14,696 nt of DNA. Source: Chloroflexota bacterium. GTDB taxonomy: Bacteria; Chloroflexota; Dehalococcoidia; SZUA-161; SpSt-899. The translations under genes and the position numbers were made by a program. The stretch spans positions 1 through 14,696 of the forward strand of contig QLUN01000009.1 of the NCBI GenBank assembly GCA_018725455.1, given 5' to 3'. Below are positions 1-6,898 of this stretch, piece by piece. Positions within the stretch are counted from its first letter, which is position 1. Every line of letters begins with the position of its first letter. The notes under the pieces are model-generated. The model was not told the DNA's origin. It made no database searches and saw only the letters and a program-made list of their open reading frames with translations.

Positions 1-11
1 GATTCGGCAAT

Positions 12-665
12 CTATAGTGAATATTCAAGAGTATCTAGGAACCAATAACCATCTCTCGTAATCGGCTGGCTCTTAGTTATTTTTATTTTCTTCTGGAACA
101 TGGGACCGTCGGTCACAAGAGTGTGGTATTCACCATTTTCTCCACAAGGGTCAATATTATTGTCTTTAAGATGGCTCAAAAATTCTCTATCTAACTTGCG
201 ACCTATCCATTTATCATCAAATAGGTCGGATTTAGCACTAACTATCGTTGCCTCAAAACCAGCATCTATAAACTCAAGGAGAATTCTTTCTGTGTCTTGC
301 CCCCAAAGTGGCTCAATTGCTTCAATGCCTAATTCTCGGCAAACCCTTTCTACCCAATCTTTATGCTCTTGTAGATATATATCACCGAAAACCATGCCGG
401 TTACACCATTAGGAATCAAACTTTTCACTGCGTCTTTGAACTCCTGTTCATATCCATTCCAGGTAGTTTCTTTTTGCAATAGGGGGATGCCGATTGCCTC
501 AGCTTGTAATTGAATTAATTTAGCTTCCGTTCCATGAAAACTTACCCTTTTGTGCTCTTTAGAAATAAAATTCAACAGGTGAGATACATTGTATCCCTCA
601 CAGATTGCCTGGTAACAGGCAAAACAACTATCCTTACCACCGCTCCAAGATGAAATATAGCTCAT
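12..665 (-). CDS. Dph6-like PP-loop ATPase (COG2102 / diphthine-ammonia ligase family)
   Basis: The 217-residue product starts with a PP-loop, SGGKDS at residues 8-13, which in this family binds ATP for adenylation. It also has family blocks FGDIYLQEHKDW (93-104), PLWGQDTERIL (119-129) and GENGEYHT (175-182). Length and motif order match the short archaeal/bacterial form of COG2102. In archaea and eukaryotes Dph6 amidates diphthine on elongation factor 2. Bacteria lack diphthamide, so the substrate here is unknown and the usual product name is probably wrong in function. The start has a modest Shine-Dalgarno (AAAAAGG, 6 nt before ATG). The gene is visibly AT-richer than the nucleoside genes and lies downstream of hicBA and a decayed gene tail, which suggests acquisition. 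Family assignment is secure; the reaction is not. Confidence 0.87.
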   Translation of the reverse strand: MSYISSWSGGKDSCFACYQAICEGYNVSHLLNFISKEHKRVSFHGTEAKLIQLQAEAIGIPLLQKETTWNGYEQEFKDAVKSLIPNGVTGMVFGDIYLQEHKDWVERVCRELGIEAIEPLWGQDTERILLEFIDAGFEATIVSAKSDLFDDKWIGRKLDREFLSHLKDNNIDPCGENGEYHTLVTDGPMFQKKIKITKSQPITRDGYWFLDTLEYSL

Positions 666-692
666 AAGTTTACCTTTTTATTTTGCCCCATT

Positions 693-743
693 CTATATTT
701 CTACATACGATTCGGCAAGATCGAAATAGCTCTTGGCGACAGC
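693..743 (-). pseudogene. Remnant: last 16 codons of a COG2187 phosphotransferase gene copy
   Basis: Read on the minus strand, this piece encodes AVAKSYFDLAESYVEI followed by TAG. The intact gene at 1177-2184 ends GIARRYFELAESYAET followed by a stop. About 34 of 48 bases match, and many of the differences fall at third codon positions. The similarity therefore dates from a time when both copies were under selection as protein. Two codons upstream of the matching block there is an in-frame TAA, so nothing longer survives. It lies between the hicA stop and the start of the Dph6-like gene. Confidence 0.6.
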
Positions 744-763
744 GCTATCTTATTCCATTACAA

Positions 764-943
764 TCACTGGAGCCCGAGCTGCTTTCTAATTAGTTCGCAA
801 AGGCTCTCCTTAATTTCAGGGTGACGGGGAACTGGAGCCTTTTTCCCGTTTTTAGGATTGATGTATATATCATGCCTTTTGCCATGGCGCCTCAAATAGC
901 AGCCCTCTTGCACCAATTCCCGGATAAGAGCACGCCGTTTCAC
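764..943 (-). CDS. hicA: HicA-family mRNA interferase toxin, 59 aa
   Basis: This short gene starts with GTG, overlapping the hicB stop by four bases (GTGA), and encodes 59 residues. It opens KRRALIRELVQEGCYLRRHG and continues with KRHDIYINPKNGKKAPVPRH and a final LIRKQLGLQ. This is the compact double-stranded-RNA-binding-like HicA fold: a first helix, a strand with GKRH in which His24 matches the catalytic histidine of the family, a basic K/R-rich turn, the conserved VPVPRH-type strand, and a last helix ending in QLGL. HicA cleaves mRNA when freed from HicB. Gene order is antitoxin first, the reverse of classical hicAB. Nothing looks disrupted, so the toxin may be active. Confidence 0.87.
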   Translation of the reverse strand: MKRRALIRELVQEGCYLRRHGKRHDIYINPKNGKKAPVPRHPEIKESLCELIRKQLGLQ

Positions 944-1143
944 ACCTCTACACCTATTTCTTTTGTTTGGGCTGTAATCCGCGGTGAGACCTCCTCTTCA
1001 ACCATTAAGTGATAGGCATCCCGAATATACTCTTCTAATTCTTCAAGAGACTCGCCCTGACTAAATATACCTGGAACTTCTTTTAGCCTCCCGACATACC
1101 ACCCTTCATCTATCCAATACTCTAAGGTAAAATGCCTTAACAT
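940..1143 (-). CDS. hicB: HicB-family antitoxin, 67 aa
   Basis: The 67-residue product is a single HicB partial RNase-H-like domain. It has an N-terminal strand pattern (LEYWIDEGWYVGRLKEVPGI), the G-E-S-L-E-E-L motif, and a helix IRDAYHLMVEEE. I see no C-terminal DNA-binding domain of ribbon-helix-helix or helix-turn-helix type, so any autoregulation would need another factor. A strong Shine-Dalgarno (GGGAGG, about 6 nt before ATG) precedes the start, and the toxin gene begins inside its stop codon. Translational coupling would ensure antitoxin is made first. It sits 33 bases behind the COG2187 phosphotransferase gene, with no clear promoter in that gap. Confidence 0.85.
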   Translation of the reverse strand: MLRHFTLEYWIDEGWYVGRLKEVPGIFSQGESLEELEEYIRDAYHLMVEEEVSPRITAQTKEIGVEV

Positions 1144-1176
1144 AGTCTACCTCCCTCCTCTATTCTATATTAATGG

Positions 1177-2184
1177 TCAGGTTTCCGCATACGACTCCGC
1201 CAGCTCGAAGTACCTCCTGGCGATGCCCTGAACCCGGCCCTTTTCCTCGTCCGAGATATGCGGGTCGTCGAGCTTAAAGCTTTCCACCTTTCCCCTCACA
1301 TAGGCCCGATAACAGCGGTAGAAGTTGAGAAGCTGCTGCAGATCCCCATCGCCGGATAGCGCAACGTAGCGATCAACAAAATGCCTCGAGAGATGGGGAT
1401 AACCATGCACATCCAGGTCCATGGCCAGAAAGGCAACCTCATTGGCTACGTCACAATACCTGAAGCGGTCGTTGAATTCGATGCAATCGAAGATATAGAC
1501 TTCGTCGCCAAAACAGATATGCGCCGAGTGCAGATCCCCGTGGCAGTCCCTTATCCTGTCCCCCTCTATGCGCCGCTTGAATAGCGGCGAATGCCTGTCT
1601 ATAAAGCTTGTGGTGTAAGACTTTATACCGTCATAGGTTTCCGTGGAAAGGGACACCTTTAGATATTTTGTCGTTTGAGCGAAGTTCTCGTCCGTGTTCT
1701 GGACGATGGTCTCGATATCACCGTACCTCGATATTTCTTCATCGGACCGGGAAGCCTGGTGGAACTCGACCAGCTTCCGTGCTACCTTCACCAGCATTGC
1801 GGGGGTCGCCTGATTCCTCCCGAGGAGCTTGTCCAGACAACGTTCCCGCGGGAGCTGACGCATCTTCACGGCGTATTCTACAACCTCGCCAGTGCCCCCC
1901 ACGGAGAACCGTCCCTCATTTTGGGTCACCTCTACTACCCCGAGGTAGACCTCCGGGGCGAGGCGTCTGTTCAACTGCACCTCTTGCTGGCAGTAGAAGC
2001 GCCGCTTCTCCAGGGTACTGAAATCGAGGTAGCCGAGATCGACGGGTTTCTTGATCTTGTAGGCGAAGTCACCAATGAGGAAAACGAAGGATATCTGAGT
2101 CTGCATCAGATCGACGTGCCGGGGATTCTCCGGATAGGCGTTTCCCTTCAGCAATGACTGAACCAGCGGTGGTAACTGCGTCAT
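1177..2184 (-). CDS. COG2187 phosphotransferase (APH/choline-kinase fold), kinase half only
   Basis: The 335-residue product has the aminoglycoside-phosphotransferase-type kinase fold. It carries FAYKIKKPV (40-48) with a likely ATP-contacting lysine, the Brenner catalytic motif HGDLHSAHIC (215-224), and the metal-binding stretch IFDCIEFNDRFRYCDVANE (231-249) containing Asp233. COG2187 proteins are often longer, with a C-terminal P-loop domain (about 500 residues); here only the kinase half is present. The substrate is unknown. The start ATG lies five bases after the cdd stop, with no visible Shine-Dalgarno, so translation is probably coupled to cdd or leaderless. Its first ten codons and leader recur exactly at 12661-12716, and a diverged copy of its tail lies at 693-743. 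Confidence 0.85.
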   Translation of the reverse strand: MTQLPPLVQSLLKGNAYPENPRHVDLMQTQISFVFLIGDFAYKIKKPVDLGYLDFSTLEKRRFYCQQEVQLNRRLAPEVYLGVVEVTQNEGRFSVGGTGEVVEYAVKMRQLPRERCLDKLLGRNQATPAMLVKVARKLVEFHQASRSDEEISRYGDIETIVQNTDENFAQTTKYLKVSLSTETYDGIKSYTTSFIDRHSPLFKRRIEGDRIRDCHGDLHSAHICFGDEVYIFDCIEFNDRFRYCDVANEVAFLAMDLDVHGYPHLSRHFVDRYVALSGDGDLQQLLNFYRCYRAYVRGKVESFKLDDPHISDEEKGRVQGIARRYFELAESYAET

Positions 2185-2210
2185 TTATTTTAGTGATTGG
2201 TAATTGGTGA
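2155..2210. repeat. 56-bp direct repeat, left copy
   Basis: This stretch is identical over 56 bases to 12661-12716, in the same orientation. On the minus strand it holds the last six codons and TAA of cdd (SPITNH), the five-base gap, and the first ten codons of the COG2187 gene (MTQLPPLVQS). It includes heptamer-like repeats of the form ACCAATC/ACCAATT. The two copies are 10,506 bases apart and enclose the nucleoside uptake and breakdown genes. Confidence 0.95.
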
Positions 2211-2621
2211 GTTGTGGTCGCCGGGTCGCAGGGAAAAAACAGCCGGAAGCAGTTCACTAACCGTAGCTACCTTTACTGCCTTACCATTACTCGTGACAAC
2301 CCGGGCCTGGGGCGCCAGCTCAGCTAAAACCTGCCGGCAGGCCCCACAGGGGCTGGGAAAACTGTCATCCGTGGAAGCAATAACCACCGCTTTGATGTCC
2401 CCGGGCCCTTTACCATGCATCATGGCATGATAAAGAGCCACCCGTTCCGCACAGCAGGTCAGCCCGTAACTGCCGTTCTCAATATTGGCACCCCTATATA
2501 TCTCGTCTTCCGTGGTCACCACAACACACCCCACCCGGTAACCTGAATAGGGGGCATAGGCCAGCTTCGCGGTCTCAAGAGCAGCCTCAATATATTCTTC
2601 ACTACCAAGGCTTATATTCAC
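2190..2621 (-). CDS. cdd: Cytidine deaminase
   Basis: The enzyme deaminates cytidine and deoxycytidine to uridine and deoxyuridine, which the upstream pdp product can then phosphorolyse. The 143-residue protein has the two zinc motifs of the small homotetrameric class: CAER, with Cys57 as ligand and Glu59 as proton shuttle, and PCGACRQV, with Cys92 and Cys95. The nucleoside-binding ANIENGSYG (46-54) is also present. The start is GTG, overlapping the pdp stop as GTGA. The C-terminus is odd. After the usual VSELLPAVFSL, the chain ends in SPITNH and TAA, which come entirely from the 56-bp direct repeat. The native tail has therefore probably been replaced; all catalytic residues lie well upstream. 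Confidence 0.95.
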   Translation of the reverse strand: MNISLGSEEYIEAALETAKLAYAPYSGYRVGCVVVTTEDEIYRGANIENGSYGLTCCAERVALYHAMMHGKGPGDIKAVVIASTDDSFPSPCGACRQVLAELAPQARVVTSNGKAVKVATVSELLPAVFSLRPGDHNSPITNH

Positions 2622-3946
2622 AGGTCCTTCACCTCCCCGGGACCAACGGTTCCCAGAATTAAGGTGGGTTTAGTCACCTTGTCACTGGAAACAACAAGGG
2701 CATCTTCCAGCCTCACTACTGCCTCCTGCGCCCTCTCCAGGGAATCCGTGTGGATAATAGCCCAGGGCTTTCCTTTCTCCAGCCGGTCCCCCATCTTGAC
2801 CTGGAGCATAATACCGGCTGCAGGGTTAATCACATCACCCTTTTTGGCCCTGCCGGCTCCCAAACCCACGGAAACATCACCCACCAACCGTCCGTCAATG
2901 GACTTCACCCAACCTGCCGATGGCGCCCGGGCCTCCAAGCGGATGCCCGCCTGGGGTAGAGCACTCGGATCCTCACAGATAGTGGCATCTCCACCCTGGG
3001 CCTGGATCAAATTAGCAAAGTTGGCCAGGGCCGACCCCTGCTCCAGGTTGTGGTGACACAGGGCAATACCTTCCTCGATGGTTCCCACCACTTCACCCAA
3101 GTAGCACATGGTCCCACCGAGGTTGAGGCAGAGTTCTCGTAGATCATCTGGCCCCTCTCCCTGAAGAGTCTCAATCGCCTCTCTCACCTCCAGGGCATTG
3201 CCGACAGCCTTTCCAAGGGGCTGTTCCATACTACTTAGCACCGCCCTGGTCTTTAAACCAGCCCGCAGGCCGATCTCCACCATGGCCCTGGCCAGTTCAC
3301 GTCCCTCGCTAACATCAGCCATGAATGCCCCCCCACCTACTTTGACATCAAGGACCAGGGCCTTGGCCCCACCCGCGATCTTCTTGCTCATAATACTGGC
3401 GGCAATGAGGGGTACAGAATCAACCGTTGCCGTCACATCCCTCAGGGCATAGAGCTTCCTGTCAGCCGGCACCAGGTCATTGGTCTGACTCGCGATCACC
3501 AGGCCGATCTCCCCAACCTGGCGGACTATCTCTTCCCTGCTCATTTCGACCCTCAACCCGGGGATGGATTCTAGCTTGTCAAGGGTACCACCTGTATGCC
3601 CCAACCCCCGGCCCGACATCTTGGCTACCGGAATCCCACAAGCTGCCACCAATGGGACCACCACCAGGGAGGCTTTATCTCCCACACCCCCAGTACTGTG
3701 CTTATCAACAGGGATTCCAGGCAGGTGGCTCAAGTCCACCATCTCGCCGGAGCGGGCCATGGCATCGGTCAATACCGCCAGCTCCTGACCTGTCATCCCC
3801 TGGATACAAACAGCCATGGCCCAAGCAGACATCTGGTAGTCAGCTACATCACCCGCAACAAAGCCCCTGATCAGGAACCGGATTTCCTCAGGAGAAAGCT
3901 CCCTACCCAACCGCTTTTTCCGGATCAGCTCATAGGGGCTATACAT
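2618..3946 (-). CDS. pdp: Pyrimidine-nucleoside phosphorylase
   Basis: The protein catalyses phosphorolysis of uridine, thymidine and deoxyuridine to base plus (deoxy)ribose-1-phosphate. It is 442 residues, close to the family's usual 430-440. It has the phosphate-binding signature DKHSTGGVGDKASL (81-94), SGRGLGHTGGTLDKLES (111-127), and the base-contacting ALRDVTATVDSVPLIAASIM with Arg and Ser/Lys residues. Lys109, just before MSGRGLG, corresponds to the lysine of Bacillus pyrimidine-nucleoside phosphorylase where E. coli thymidine phosphorylase has methionine. This favours broad uridine/thymidine activity (pdp) over strict deoA. Its ATG overlaps the end of the preceding phosphorylase gene by eight bases, with an AAAGG site seven bases upstream. 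It is the fifth gene of the deoC-cdd operon. Confidence 0.95.
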   Translation of the reverse strand: MYSPYELIRKKRLGRELSPEEIRFLIRGFVAGDVADYQMSAWAMAVCIQGMTGQELAVLTDAMARSGEMVDLSHLPGIPVDKHSTGGVGDKASLVVVPLVAACGIPVAKMSGRGLGHTGGTLDKLESIPGLRVEMSREEIVRQVGEIGLVIASQTNDLVPADRKLYALRDVTATVDSVPLIAASIMSKKIAGGAKALVLDVKVGGGAFMADVSEGRELARAMVEIGLRAGLKTRAVLSSMEQPLGKAVGNALEVREAIETLQGEGPDDLRELCLNLGGTMCYLGEVVGTIEEGIALCHHNLEQGSALANFANLIQAQGGDATICEDPSALPQAGIRLEARAPSAGWVKSIDGRLVGDVSVGLGAGRAKKGDVINPAAGIMLQVKMGDRLEKGKPWAIIHTDSLERAQEAVVRLEDALVVSSDKVTKPTLILGTVGPGEVKDL

Positions 3947-4802
3947 CTGCCAGCCTTTCCAGGATCCCTTTCACCAAGGTGATGAACCTGGGCTTGGTTT
4001 TATTCGCCATCGCCACTACCATTTCATGGTCCAGCTTCTCCAGGTCTTCCCCGATAGCCATATCGGTAACACAGGAGATGCCCAGCACCTGCTGACCCCC
4101 GTGGTTAGCGACAATGACCTCTGGGACCGTGGACATCCCAACAGTGTCACCACCGGCCTTGCGCAGGAAAATCAACTCCGCCGGCGTGCAGTAGCTAGGC
4201 CCACTAATGGATACATAAACCCCTTCTTGCAGTTTAATCCCCAGCTCTCTTCCCACTTCTCTGGCAAGAGCCCGCAGCCGGGGGCAGTAGGCCTCCGACA
4301 TATCGGGGAACCGGGGACCAAACTCAGGCAGGTTTTCACCGATCAGGGGATTGTCACCGGTCATGTTAATATGGTCATTGATCAGCATCAGGTCCCCGGC
4401 CGCGAAGTCCCTGTTCATCCCCCCGCAGGCATTGGTAACGACCAGGATACCAATCCCCAGGTACTGCATAACCCGGATGGGAAGGGTGACCTCAAACATG
4501 GAATAACCTTCGTAGTAGTGAAACCGCCCCTGCATACACAGAACATCCTGCCCCTGGAGTTTCCCGGCCACAAACCTCCCAGCATGTCCGGGAACAGTTG
4601 ACCTGGAGAGGTGAGGGATATCTTGGTAGTCCACGGTAACCGGGTCCAGGATTTCATCCGCCAGGTCCCCAAGACCTGAACCCAAAACCAACCCCACCAT
4701 CGGCTTAAAAGAACCCAGGTGCTTTTGCAAAAAGTCGCCTGCCTCACAGATCCGCCCCATCATTTCTTCTTCCGATAGCCGGCTTTCTTTATTATGCGAC
4801 AT
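3939..4802 (-). CDS. Purine nucleoside phosphorylase paralogue with altered base-site residues
   Basis: This is a trimeric-type (PNP/MTAP superfamily) phosphorylase of 287 residues from the chosen start. It has GSGLG (41-45), GHAGRF (72-77), GRFHYYEGY (92-100), NACGGMN (124-130), VGMSTVPE (221-228) and His259. Two base-recognition positions differ from its neighbour. The GPSYE of classic PNP is GPSYC here (Cys205), and the ITN asparagine is aspartate (VTD, Asp247). In human PNP these are Glu201 and Asn243. Asparagine-to-aspartate there favours 6-aminopurines, and MTA phosphorylase also has aspartate. I therefore infer activity on adenosine-type substrates. The ATG at 4802 is preferred over one at 4826 because GAGGGAG lies seven bases before it, while the longer start has no ribosome site. 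Confidence 0.88.
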   Translation of the reverse strand: MSHNKESRLSEEEMMGRICEAGDFLQKHLGSFKPMVGLVLGSGLGDLADEILDPVTVDYQDIPHLSRSTVPGHAGRFVAGKLQGQDVLCMQGRFHYYEGYSMFEVTLPIRVMQYLGIGILVVTNACGGMNRDFAAGDLMLINDHINMTGDNPLIGENLPEFGPRFPDMSEAYCPRLRALAREVGRELGIKLQEGVYVSISGPSYCTPAELIFLRKAGGDTVGMSTVPEVIVANHGGQQVLGISCVTDMAIGEDLEKLDHEMVVAMANKTKPRFITLVKGILERLADV

Positions 4803-4822
4803 ACAAAAACTCCCTCGGTTTG

Positions 4823-5659
4823 TCATTTATCCATTCGCGCCAAAACAGCGCCGAGAAGCTTACTGAACCGTTCCGCAACCTGGTCAGCGACCTCCATGAC
4901 CTCACTATGGCAAAGCCTCTTCTCCAGCACTCCGGCAGCCATGTTGGTAATACAAGAGATACCGAGCACTGGGATCCCCAGGGCCGCCGCCACAAGTGCC
5001 TCGGGAGCAGTTGACATCCCTACAGCATCAGCCCCCATATTCCTCAGGAACCTGATCTCCGCAGGTGTCTCATAACTGGGACCCATATAAGCCGCGTAGA
5101 CGCCTTCCCGGAGGGATAAGCCCAACCCAACACTTGCCTGGGTCGTGATGCGGAGCAGCTCGGGGCAGTAAGGGTTGGACACATACTTCTCCCCTGGAGC
5201 CACGGAAGAACCCCTTAACGGATCGACAGACATCAGGTTTATGTGTCCTGTAATAGCCATCAAGTCTCCTGGTGCAAAGGACGTATTGATACCTCCCGCC
5301 GCATTTGTAATAATGAGCTGGCTGACTCCCAACGCTCCCATGACACGGATAGGAAACACAACCTGGTCAATGTCGTAGCCCTCATAGAAATGGACCCTAC
5401 CCTGCATGGCAACAATAGAAGTACCGGCGATCCTTCCTATAATCAACCTGCCTGTGTGACCAGCCACAGTAGAGCGAGGGAAGCGAGGGATCTCAGTGTA
5501 GGGTATTACCACCGCCGGAGTCGCCCCCGCTACCAGTCCCCCAAGCCCGGAACCCAGAATAAGCCCTACCCTGGGCTTCTCCTTCAGCCCCGCACCAGTT
5601 GCCCGGGACCATATCCAGTCCACAGCTTGGGTACAGTGCTCTTGTAAAAAAGCCCCCAC
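4823..5659 (-). CDS. punA: Purine nucleoside phosphorylase (6-oxopurine type)
   Basis: This 278-residue trimeric-type phosphorylase should split inosine, guanosine and their deoxy forms to base and sugar-1-phosphate. It shows all classic signatures: GSGLG (36-40), PRSTVAGHTGR (61-71), GRVHFYEGY (87-95), NAAGGIN (119-125), GPSYETPAEIR with Glu197, GADAVGMSTAPEA, and SCITNMAAG with Asn239, then His251. Glu197 and Asn239 are the residues that recognise 6-oxopurines in human and bacterial homologues. The start is GTG, with AGGAG in the last codons of deoB about 10 nt upstream and a six-base gap after the deoB stop. It is followed by a paralogue with changed residues at the same two sites, so the pair probably divides oxo- and aminopurine nucleosides. 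Confidence 0.95.
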   Translation of the reverse strand: MGAFLQEHCTQAVDWIWSRATGAGLKEKPRVGLILGSGLGGLVAGATPAVVIPYTEIPRFPRSTVAGHTGRLIIGRIAGTSIVAMQGRVHFYEGYDIDQVVFPIRVMGALGVSQLIITNAAGGINTSFAPGDLMAITGHINLMSVDPLRGSSVAPGEKYVSNPYCPELLRITTQASVGLGLSLREGVYAAYMGPSYETPAEIRFLRNMGADAVGMSTAPEALVAAALGIPVLGISCITNMAAGVLEKRLCHSEVMEVADQVAERFSKLLGAVLARMDK

Positions 5660-5665
5660 AACCGA

Positions 5666-6898
5666 TCAACTCCTATCAACTAAAGCTCCCCGTGCACACC
5701 AGTCTATCAAGTAGGTAAACCCGCAACCGGGACCCACCAAGAATAACCCTAACAGCTCGGCCACGGTTTTCCCTAGGTCAGCAAAGGTCTCTCTGGTCTC
5801 CAGCTCAATACTGCACTCCATCGCCGGCGACCAACCCAGGACAGGAACATATTCCCTGGTGTGGTCTGTACCTGGCATGGTCGGGTCACATCCGTGGTCA
5901 GCAGTAATAAAAAGAACATCGTCCCTGTTCAGTGCTGACTTTAACTCCGGCAAGAAATCATCGAACACGGCCAGGGCTTCCGCGTAACCTGTAGGGTCGT
6001 TCCTGTGGCCGTAGCTCATATCAAAATCAATCAGGTTGACGAAAACAAAACCTGCCTTGAGTCCGTCCAGGGCTACCAGGGTATACTTCATTCCGTCTGC
6101 ATTGTTCTCGGTAGGAAAGGTCTTATCAATACCCCTTCCCGAGAAGATCTCACTGATCTTGCCCACGCCTATGAGCGGTATCCCAGCATCCCGCATTTTT
6201 TCTAGGTAAGTAGGCCGGGGCGGCGGCAAAGAGAAGTCCCGGCGCGAAGTCCGTTGGAAATTTCCAAGCTCACCCACAAAGGGACGGGCGATAACCCTTG
6301 CTACCCCGTGCTCACCCGTGAGGAGTCCGCGGGCGATGGTACAGATACGATAGAGCTCCTCTACCAGGATCACTTCCTTGTGGGCGGCCACCTGGAAGAC
6401 ACTATCAGCGGAGGTGTAAACTATGGGACAGCCGGTAGCCAGATGAGTTTGACCTAACTCCTCAATGATGGCCGTGCCTGAAGCTGCCCGGTTGCCCAGC
6501 ACCTTCCGTCCAATGCCCTTCTCAAAAGAAGTTATCAAGCCGGATGGAAAACCCTGCGGATAAACAGGGAAGGGCCGGTCCAGGATGACTCCCATCAGTT
6601 CCCAGTGGCCAGCCAGCGTATCCTTTCCAGCGGTCTTCGAAGCCATCTTCCCGTAAAGCCCCGGTGGGATTGATACTCCGCTTTCCCTGCGTCTCTCGGG
6701 GAACACCACATTGAAAAGCCCCATCTGCTCGAGATTGGGTAAACTACAGCCGGTGGTTTCTATAACGTGCCGCAGGGTATTTACCCCGTTGTCACCGTAC
6801 CGGCCAGCATCCGGTAGCGCGCCGACTCCGGCACTGTCGAGGACCACTACAACGACTCGCCTGGCAGGTACTGTCATACCTCCGAGTGGGGTACCCAT
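5666..6898 (-). CDS. deoB: Phosphopentomutase
   Basis: The enzyme interconverts (deoxy)ribose-1-phosphate and -5-phosphate, linking the phosphorylases to DeoC and the pentose phosphate pathway. The 410-residue protein belongs to the alkaline-phosphatase superfamily. It has metal-binding LDSAGVGALPDA (20-31), the phospho-threonine loop GKDTLAGHWE (91-100, Thr94 being the likely phosphorylated residue), FVNLIDFDMSYGHRNDP, and the second metal site TADHGCDPTMPGTDHTREYVP. Length is normal for the prokaryotic enzyme. The ATG at 6898 overlaps the deoC stop by one base (TAATG). An internal ATG seven codons later has GGAGG only one base away, too close to be ideal, so the outer start is kept without certainty. 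Confidence 0.96.
   Translation of the reverse strand: MGTPLGGMTVPARRVVVVVLDSAGVGALPDAGRYGDNGVNTLRHVIETTGCSLPNLEQMGLFNVVFPERRRESGVSIPPGLYGKMASKTAGKDTLAGHWELMGVILDRPFPVYPQGFPSGLITSFEKGIGRKVLGNRAASGTAIIEELGQTHLATGCPIVYTSADSVFQVAAHKEVILVEELYRICTIARGLLTGEHGVARVIARPFVGELGNFQRTSRRDFSLPPPRPTYLEKMRDAGIPLIGVGKISEIFSGRGIDKTFPTENNADGMKYTLVALDGLKAGFVFVNLIDFDMSYGHRNDPTGYAEALAVFDDFLPELKSALNRDDVLFITADHGCDPTMPGTDHTREYVPVLGWSPAMECSIELETRETFADLGKTVAELLGLFLVGPGCGFTYLIDWCARGALVDRS

Noticed and set aside
1675..2157. Plus-strand open frame of 160 codons opposite the COG2187 gene
   Set aside because: It mirrors the real gene in the antisense frame and has no recognisable domain. Other plus-strand frames in the window are likewise opposite well-supported genes.
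4803..4826. Longer start for the second purine phosphorylase (ATG at 4826)
   Set aside because: The ATGA overlap with the upstream stop is tempting, but no ribosome site precedes it. The ATG at 4802 has GAGGGAG at seven bases.
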